Below, piece after piece: positions 41,681-46,597 of a stretch of DNA of 46,597 nt. Where the stretch lies: the NCBI GenBank assembly GCA_964604675.1, contig CAZSAT010000050.1, positions 1 through 46,597 on the forward strand, written 5' to 3'. The stretch is from CAZSAT01 sp964604675 (GTDB lineage: Bacteria; Myxococcota_A; UBA796; CAJQPC01). How positions within the stretch are numbered: the first letter of the stretch is position 1; each line of letters opens with the position of its first letter. A program made the position numbers and the translations under genes. The notes under the pieces are model-generated. The model was not told the origin of the DNA. It saw only the letters and a program-made list of their open reading frames with translations, and ran no database searches.

Positions 41681-43279
41681 GTGCTGCTACCCGACGAGGG
41701 CAACGGTCCGTACCGCGTCCTCCGCGGATTCGCGCGCGACGCGGTGGACACGCTCGAGCGCGGGTGTGAAGAACCCGAGCGGCTCCAGGCCGAACGGCTT
41801 CGGTTCATCCTGCGCGGCGTCACCGGCACGACCTTCGGACAGGAGCATGGCCTGGCCCCCGACATGGGTGCGGCCGCCTTCCGATCGGCGGTGCCCATCC
41901 GGACCTACGCGGAGCTGAGCCCCTGGCTCGACCGCCTCGCAGAGGGCGAACAGCAGGTCCTCACCCAGGAGCGCGTGGTCCAGTTGCTCAAGACGTCCGG
42001 CACCACCGGGCGCCCGAAGCTCCTGCCCGTCACCCGGTCCTGGGAGCGGGTGGTGGCCGATGCACAGGCGCTCTGGCGCCTCGGGCTCGTCCGAGATCAC
42101 GAGGGAGCCACCAAGGGAAAGGCGCTCGCCGTCGTCTCTCCGGCGGTGGAGGGGCACACCGCGGCCGGCGTCCCCTATGGCAGCAACACCGGCAGGATGC
42201 ACGCCCGCCAGCCCTGGATCGTGAGGCTGCGCTACCCGGTCCCCGACGAGGTCTTCGCGCTCGAGGATCCGGTCGCCCGAACCTACGCGGTGCTCCGCTT
42301 CGCCCTGCAGGCACCGGTCACCACGTGGACCACGGCCAATCCGTCCACGGTGCTGCTCCTGTGCCGCAAGCTCGTCGAGCACCGCGAAGCGCTCGCCCGT
42401 GACCTCGGCGACGGCACACTCACCGGGCCCGCGTCCGGCGTTCGCCTCTCCTGGTGGGCGCGCCGGGCGCTGCAGCGCACGGACCCGCCCGACGACTGGC
42501 GGCCGGCGAGCTTCTGGCCCCTGGTGAGCGTGAACTGCTGGAAGGCCGGACCGGCGCCCTTCTTCGTGAAGCGCCTCCCCGAGGCCCTCGGCGCCGAGGT
42601 TCCGGTGCGGGACGTCGGGCTCACCGCGAGCGAAGGCTACTTCGCGATCCCGCTCGACGAAGGCGACGGTCGGGCGGTCGCCTGGCTGGGTGGCCACGTT
42701 ATGGAGTTCGTGGGGCGCTCGGGCGAGGTGCTGTGGGCGTGGCAGCTCGAAGAAGGTGCGATCTACCGGTTGGTGATCACCACGTCGGCTGGCCTCTACC
42801 GCTACGACCTGGGCGACCTGGTCGAGGTCGTCGGGTTCGCGGGTCGAGCGCCGCTCCTGCGCTTCCTCCGACGTGGGAACAACGTGCTCTCCATCACCGG
42901 CGAGAAGCTCACCGAGGACCAGCTGGTGATCGCGGTCGGGCAGGCGCTGGCGGGGGCCGAAGCGACAGGCTTCACGGCCGCGCATCGCCTCGCCGAGGTA
43001 CCCGCGCTTCGCATAGGGATGGAGGGACGGCCTCCGCCGGACTTCCTCGCCGTCCTGGAACAGGCGCTCTGCGCCACCAACATCGAGTACCGGGAGAAGC
43101 GCGCGAGCGGTCGGCTCGCCGCCCCCGAGCTCGTGCTCTTCGAGCCGGGCACCTACGAACGCTGGCGGGCGGCACGGGTGGCCGAGGGTGCCCCCGAGGG
43201 GCAGGTGAAGGACCCGCTGCTCGCCCTCGACGAGGCCGCCTGGGCCCAGCTCGTCAGCGCTTCCCGCGCGACAGGGTAG
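41681..43279 (+). CDS. GH3-family acyl-acid amido synthetase-like protein
   Basis: A 532-aa member of the adenylate-forming GH3 (auxin-responsive) family. In plants these enzymes adenylate a carboxylic acid and join it to an amino acid. Visible motifs are the ATP loop KTSGTTGRPKLLPVT, GLTASEGYFAIPLDEG in the middle, YRYDLGDLVEVVGF and RGNNVLSITGEKLTEDQLV near the hinge. The length fits bacterial GH3 proteins, whose substrates are unknown. GTG 41681 is the first acceptable start after an in-frame TAA. The gene overlaps the convergent membrane-anchored unknown by 26 bases. The nearby glycosyltransferase hints at a lipid or surface-metabolite pathway, but this is inference. Confidence 0.88.
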   Translation: MLLPDEGNGPYRVLRGFARDAVDTLERGCEEPERLQAERLRFILRGVTGTTFGQEHGLAPDMGAAAFRSAVPIRTYAELSPWLDRLAEGEQQVLTQERVVQLLKTSGTTGRPKLLPVTRSWERVVADAQALWRLGLVRDHEGATKGKALAVVSPAVEGHTAAGVPYGSNTGRMHARQPWIVRLRYPVPDEVFALEDPVARTYAVLRFALQAPVTTWTTANPSTVLLLCRKLVEHREALARDLGDGTLTGPASGVRLSWWARRALQRTDPPDDWRPASFWPLVSVNCWKAGPAPFFVKRLPEALGAEVPVRDVGLTASEGYFAIPLDEGDGRAVAWLGGHVMEFVGRSGEVLWAWQLEEGAIYRLVITTSAGLYRYDLGDLVEVVGFAGRAPLLRFLRRGNNVLSITGEKLTEDQLVIAVGQALAGAEATGFTAAHRLAEVPALRIGMEGRPPPDFLAVLEQALCATNIEYREKRASGRLAAPELVLFEPGTYERWRAARVAEGAPEGQVKDPLLALDEAAWAQLVSASRATG

Positions 43280-43850
43280 CGGGCCCCTCGACGGTCCACG
43301 TGCGCTCGTCTCCGCTGTCCCACAGCAGGTCGGCTCCGGCGGAGGTGCAGCGGACGTCCAGAGCGAGGTCGAGCCGCGCCAGGCGTGCCAGGCCTGTGGC
43401 GTCCGGGTCGGCGAGCTCCACGCCCTTCACGATCACGAGCCCCTCGCACGGGCTCGGCGGGAGGCCGAGCCCATCGGGACGTGTGACCAGGCGCTCGGTC
43501 CAGCTGGCGGCCCAGCCATCCGGGTGCTCGCCGGCGGTGCCCTCGCGGAGGAGTCGTTCGTCGATTCGGAGCCGGAACGCGGCCTCGAAGGGGGTTGCGT
43601 CCCAGGGGAATGCTGCCTGCCGCAGCATGGCGTGCGCGCCGACGATCAAGGGGCTGTCGGCGAGCTCGGCGAGCTCGGCGGTGTAGACCAGCGGCTCGTG
43701 TCCGTCGACTCGAACGGTGAGCTCGGCGTCGAGCCAGACCTGCTCGTCGAGCCCCTTGTCGCGGAGCGCCTGCACCACGAACAAGGTGGGCAGGCTGCTG
43801 CCGAGGAGGATGCCCAGCAGGAGCGGGAAGGTGGCGCGCGCGCGGCTCAT
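43254..43850 (-). CDS. Membrane-anchored protein of unknown function
   Basis: A 198-aa protein with an N-terminal membrane anchor (RATFPLLLGILLGSSLPTLF) and a beta-rich extracytoplasmic part (QVWLDAELTVRVDGHEPLVY; ARLDLALDVRCTSAGADLLW). I recognise no family. ATG 43850 is 25 bases from the divergent glycosyltransferase start. Minus-strand TAGCGT lies 9 bases upstream of it, and no Shine-Dalgarno sequence is seen. The divergent, tightly spaced pairing suggests co-regulation with the glycosyltransferase. Confidence 0.7.
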   Translation of the reverse strand: MSRARATFPLLLGILLGSSLPTLFVVQALRDKGLDEQVWLDAELTVRVDGHEPLVYTAELAELADSPLIVGAHAMLRQAAFPWDATPFEAAFRLRIDERLLREGTAGEHPDGWAASWTERLVTRPDGLGLPPSPCEGLVIVKGVELADPDATGLARLARLDLALDVRCTSAGADLLWDSGDERTWTVEGPATLSRGKR

Positions 43851-43859
43851 GCCGCCACG

Positions 43860-43869
43860 ACGCTACCAT
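43860..43869. promoter_or_regulatory. Overlapping divergent -10 elements, unknown / glycosyltransferase
   Basis: ACGCTACCAT contains minus-strand TAGCGT (43860-43865, 9 bases before ATG 43850) and plus-strand TACCAT (43864-43869, 6 bases before GTG 43876), sharing the central TA. The intergenic gap is only 25 bases. Confidence 0.45.
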
Positions 43870-43875
43870 CGCGGC

Positions 43876-45039
43876 GTGATCTGGCTCCTCCGCATCGTGC
43901 TCGGCCTCACCGCCCTCGGTTGGCTGGCCGGGTGGCTGAAGGCCGTGCATCGGAAGCGGCACCCCCGCTTCGTCCTGGGGCCGGGCGATCCCCCCTGCGA
44001 TCCTGAGCTGCTGGTCAGCGTTGTGATCCCGGCGCGCAACGAGATCGACAACCTCGCGGACTGCCTCGAGGCGGTGCTCGCCCAGGATCATCCCGCGCTC
44101 CAGGTGGTCGTGCTCGACGACGGCTCGACGGACGGCACGACCGAGGTGCTGGCAGCCCTGTCCGACGACCCCCGGGTCACGGTGGTCACCGGTGGTGATG
44201 CGCCCCTGCCGGAGGGCTGGTTCGGCAAGCCCTGGGCGCTCGAGCGTGCACAACGGCACGCGCGCGGAGACTGGCTGTTCTTCATCGACGCCGACGTGAG
44301 GCTCGCGCCAGAGGCGGTGTCGCGGGTCATCGCCTACGGGCAAGGCCACGAGCTCGGCATGGTGAGTGGGCTGGGCAGCCTGGAGATGCGCAGCTTCTGG
44401 GAGCGGGTGTTGCAGCCCGCCATCGGCGGTCTCGTCCTGGCCGGAAACGATCTCGACAAGGTCAACGATCCGGAGGCCGAGGGCCACGACCTGGCCAACG
44501 GTCAGCTGATCGCACTGTCGCGCGGTGCCTACGAGCGCGTGGGCCGGCACGCGGCGGTGAAGGCCGACATCCTCGACGACATCGGCCTGGCGCGGGCCTG
44601 TCGCGCCGCCGACGTGCCGTACCACTGCCTCTACCTGCGCGAGCTCTTCAGCTGCCGCATGTACGGGTCGCTCCGAGAGATCTGGGAGGGTTGGGGGAAG
44701 AACCTGTTCGCGGGTCTGCGGTACTCCTGGGGGAACCTGCTGGGTGCGCTGGTCTTCACGGCGCTCTTCACGCAGTCGGGGCCGCTCTTGATCGTGTTCG
44801 GCGTGCTCGGCGGCGGCGGCGAGCTGCTGTGGTGGGGCCTGGGGCTGACGGCCCTGATGCAGGTGACGCGGCTCACCCTCGACCTCATCTGGGGTCTCTC
44901 TCCGCTCTACGGGCTCACGCACGCGCCGGCCAACCTGGCCGTGATGGCGCTGATGGTGTCGAGCGCGGCGCGCTCGTCAGGTGCCGGCGTGAGCTGGAAG
45001 GGACGGGTGTACCGGCCGGGCGAGACGGGGTCGCGGTGA
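43876..45039 (+). CDS. Membrane glycosyltransferase, family 2 (HpnB/CrtQ-like)
   Basis: A 387-aa GT-A-fold glycosyltransferase. An N-terminal membrane helix (LLRIVLGLTALGWLAGWL) precedes the catalytic domain with SVVIPARNEIDNLADCLEAV, nucleotide-binding VVLDDGSTDGT and metal-binding FFIDADVRLAPEAV. The C-terminal third has two or three membrane helices (GNLLGALVFTALFTQSGPLL; ELLWWGLGLTALMQVT). The layout, with GWFGKPWAL after the DDGS block, resembles HpnB/CrtQ enzymes that glycosylate hopanoid or carotenoid lipids, so a lipid acceptor is likely but not proven. GTG 43876 lacks a Shine-Dalgarno sequence and lies 6 bases after TACCAT. The 93-base gap after it shows no clear terminator. Confidence 0.88.
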   Translation: MIWLLRIVLGLTALGWLAGWLKAVHRKRHPRFVLGPGDPPCDPELLVSVVIPARNEIDNLADCLEAVLAQDHPALQVVVLDDGSTDGTTEVLAALSDDPRVTVVTGGDAPLPEGWFGKPWALERAQRHARGDWLFFIDADVRLAPEAVSRVIAYGQGHELGMVSGLGSLEMRSFWERVLQPAIGGLVLAGNDLDKVNDPEAEGHDLANGQLIALSRGAYERVGRHAAVKADILDDIGLARACRAADVPYHCLYLRELFSCRMYGSLREIWEGWGKNLFAGLRYSWGNLLGALVFTALFTQSGPLLIVFGVLGGGGELLWWGLGLTALMQVTRLTLDLIWGLSPLYGLTHAPANLAVMALMVSSAARSSGAGVSWKGRVYRPGETGSR

Positions 45040-45132
45040 GAAATCGGTCTGGAGTGGAGCGCGGGCTGTTCGCGGTGGCCATGGGCGGCTGGGCCGAATC
45101 GGCACGGATGATTCCCTGGCGGAACGGTGCCA

Positions 45133-46597
45133 CTATGGCGAACTCAGGAGCACCTCGTAGATCGACCCGTCCAATGTGCCCGTGCCGAAAACAATGCTGT
45201 GGGTCGCTCGTGCGCCGTACTCGTCCGGCGCGATCGTTGTGAGCGTGGAGCCTGCCAGCCCCCCGGCAGTCGTGCCACGAATGGTGGCGTCCGAGTCGGT
45301 GTCAGAGATGGTACCGCTCAACGGTCCGGACAACAGGTACACGGCGCCAGCGCCCTCTGCGCCGACGCTCGCCGCTGGCGCTGAAACCACGACATCCCCG
45401 AGGCCATCGTTGTCGAAATCACCAGCTTGTAGCCGTCGGCCGAACCCGCCGCTTTCGTCGCTGCCCTGGATTGCAACCGCCGAGACGTCGGTGAGCTGAC
45501 CACCCGATGTCAATGGTCCGAGGACGACGTAGGCAATGCCTTCACCGGCCACTGTAATGTCGACGCCGGCTGCGCCAACAACGAGATCGGACTGGCCATC
45601 GCCATCGATGTCCGTCGAGGCCAGTGCAGCTCCGACGGCCTCGGTTCCGGTCCCCGACCCGACCCATTCAGCATCGCTGTCTGCTGCGGTCGTGGTCCCG
45701 CTGAGTGGTCCAAGGAATAGGTAGGCAGCGCCGTTGCCGGCGTCTGCTCCGGGCGCGCTGGCCACAAGGTCTCCGGTGCCATCGCCATCCAGATCCTTGT
45801 CCCCGAGCATGACGTCGCCCAGTGCTTCGTCCTCGCCCTGCCCTTGCAGCACCGCAGAGGCGAGATCGCTCGCGTAGTCGTTGCTGATCACGTCCACAGC
45901 TTCCACGACATACAGCTCCCCTGCGCCGCCGGTGCTGGACACACTGTGGTCCGGAGCGCCCAACACCAATGATGAGGCGCCGTCGCCGTCGTCGTCGGAT
46001 CCGAGGGCCACCGAGGCGCCAGTTCTGCTCCCGGCCTCGTCGCCAATCAGGACAATTCCCTCGTCGAAAGGGATGAACTTGCTGAGGGGTACGCTGGCCA
46101 CGGCAAGACCGCCGGTTCCTCCGTATCCGGTGCCGCCGACGAGCAGGTAGCTCCGCCCGTCTGCCATCAGGTCACCTGCCAACAGTGCAGCCGCCCCCAG
46201 CTCTTCGCCGGTGCTGCTCGCGCTCACAATCGTGGCACCGGAGATTCCACCAGACGCTCGCGGCCCCGAGGCGACATAGAGCCGGCCGTCACCACCGTTG
46301 TAGTCGGCCAGTCCCATGATGAGATCGTGTTCGCCATAGGCGTCGTAGTCTCCGCTTGCCAAGGTGAGGCTCTCGTAGGTTGAGGTCACGCCGGTCAGGA
46401 TGACGAGCGCGTCCGTGTCGTCAGTCTCCCCACTCAGCTCACACTCCGGCGCATCCCCCGAGCAGTCGTTGTCGATCCCGTCGGAGCAGACCTCGGTCTC
46501 GGCGGGGCTCGTGGCGGCGTCCGCGTCGTCGCAGTCACCGTCCACGGCGGCGGTGCCGGAGGGTTGGTCGCAGGCAACGCTGTCGAAGGCGTCGCCG
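45133..46597 (-). CDS. MopE-like FG-GAP repeat surface protein, 5' part beyond the window
   Basis: The visible 488 residues are the C-terminal part of a larger exported protein; the frame stays open past base 46597, so the start is outside. A Cys/Asp motif (VDGDCDDADAATSPAETEVC, then SDGIDNDCSGDAPEC) matches the putative metal-binding motif of MopE-type proteins. It is followed by about six FG-GAP units (DIDGDGQSDLVVGAAG; DLDGDGTGDLVASAPGAD; DFDNDGLGDVVVSAPA), an integrin-like propeller. It ends plainly (SIYEVLLSSP) without a MYXO-CTERM. Hand counts of three 60-base rows gave 55-67% GC, lower than most of the window. Confidence 0.88.
   Translation of the reverse strand, partial: GDAFDSVACDQPSGTAAVDGDCDDADAATSPAETEVCSDGIDNDCSGDAPECELSGETDDTDALVILTGVTSTYESLTLASGDYDAYGEHDLIMGLADYNGGDGRLYVASGPRASGGISGATIVSASSTGEELGAAALLAGDLMADGRSYLLVGGTGYGGTGGLAVASVPLSKFIPFDEGIVLIGDEAGSRTGASVALGSDDDGDGASSLVLGAPDHSVSSTGGAGELYVVEAVDVISNDYASDLASAVLQGQGEDEALGDVMLGDKDLDGDGTGDLVASAPGADAGNGAAYLFLGPLSGTTTAADSDAEWVGSGTGTEAVGAALASTDIDGDGQSDLVVGAAGVDITVAGEGIAYVVLGPLTSGGQLTDVSAVAIQGSDESGGFGRRLQAGDFDNDGLGDVVVSAPAASVGAEGAGAVYLLSGPLSGTISDTDSDATIRGTTAGGLAGSTLTTIAPDEYGARATHSIVFGTGTLDGSIYEVLLSSP

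Noticed and set aside
45093..45103. GCCG-AAT-CGGC hairpin after the glycosyltransferase
   Set aside because: Only four base pairs and no U-tract, so not a credible intrinsic terminator.

Overview
The window is about 46.6 kb of GC-rich bacterial DNA (roughly 70% G+C by eye), gene-dense on both strands. Several marks point to the phylum Myxococcota: Hanks-type Ser/Thr kinases with HRDVSPHN catalytic loops, a kinase/cyclase-like/AAA/TPR giant protein, many FG-GAP or beta-propeller lipoproteins, a MYXO-CTERM-like C-terminus (GCGC...WLTGPLAVLWRRSS), a MopE-type Cys motif (DGDCDD...CSDGIDNDCSG), a DUF507 protein and a large share of GTG starts. No genus can be named. I found no tRNA, rRNA, CRISPR array, insertion sequence or phage gene. 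No stretch longer than about 110 bases lacks a gene.

Layout. 1-894: a PAS-PAS histidine kinase cut by the window edge exactly at its phospho-acceptor His. 939-5560: a lipoprotein amidohydrolase, an FG-GAP/CARDB lipoprotein and a membrane-anchored SGNH hydrolase. 5591-9148: a compact operon of transmembrane Ser/Thr kinase, TPR protein and solute-binding lipoprotein, which looks like a signalling unit. 9130-10511: a MobA-like nucleotidyltransferase divergent from a CRP/FNR regulator, with a well-formed sigma-70 promoter and an operator-like palindrome between them. 10564-15084: an operon of an 883-aa acidic repeat protein, an outer-membrane barrel, DUF507 and a lipoprotein. 15088-20094 (minus): an envelope operon reading M23 endopeptidase, M14 carboxypeptidase, propeller lipoprotein, FliA-like sigma factor. 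20182-25350: a proteostasis block (yqgE, clpX, a J-domain protein, lon) without clpP. 25382-30621: a 1335-aa kinase/cyclase-like/AAA/TPR protein coupled to a left-handed beta-helix protein. 30572-33769: Hsp15, a DCC protein, a tandem DsbA/HCCA-isomerase fusion, RlmE and EngB. 33825-35286: a frameshifted histidine kinase. 35312-41617: a metallophosphoesterase, an unknown exported protein, MtnA, PepA and a tail-anchored pseudokinase. 41681-45039: a GH3-family synthetase, a membrane-anchored unknown and a family 2 glycosyltransferase. 45133 to the edge: a MopE-like FG-GAP protein of lower GC.

How the genes work together. Three kinase-fold proteins, two histidine kinases, a CRP-type regulator and a FliA-like sigma factor make this a signalling-rich region set among housekeeping protein-quality and ribosome-assembly genes. 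Many cotranscribed genes overlap by four bases (ATGA, GTGA, TTGA), implying translational coupling.

Most unusual signal. Start codons at the heads of transcription units repeatedly lie 6-9 bases downstream of a TANNNT hexamer and lack a Shine-Dalgarno sequence. At several divergent pairs separated by only 22-31 bases, the two -10 hexamers overlap on a shared central TA. This suggests bidirectional promoter cores that make leaderless mRNAs. A second recurring oddity is very short secretion signals without a basic residue.
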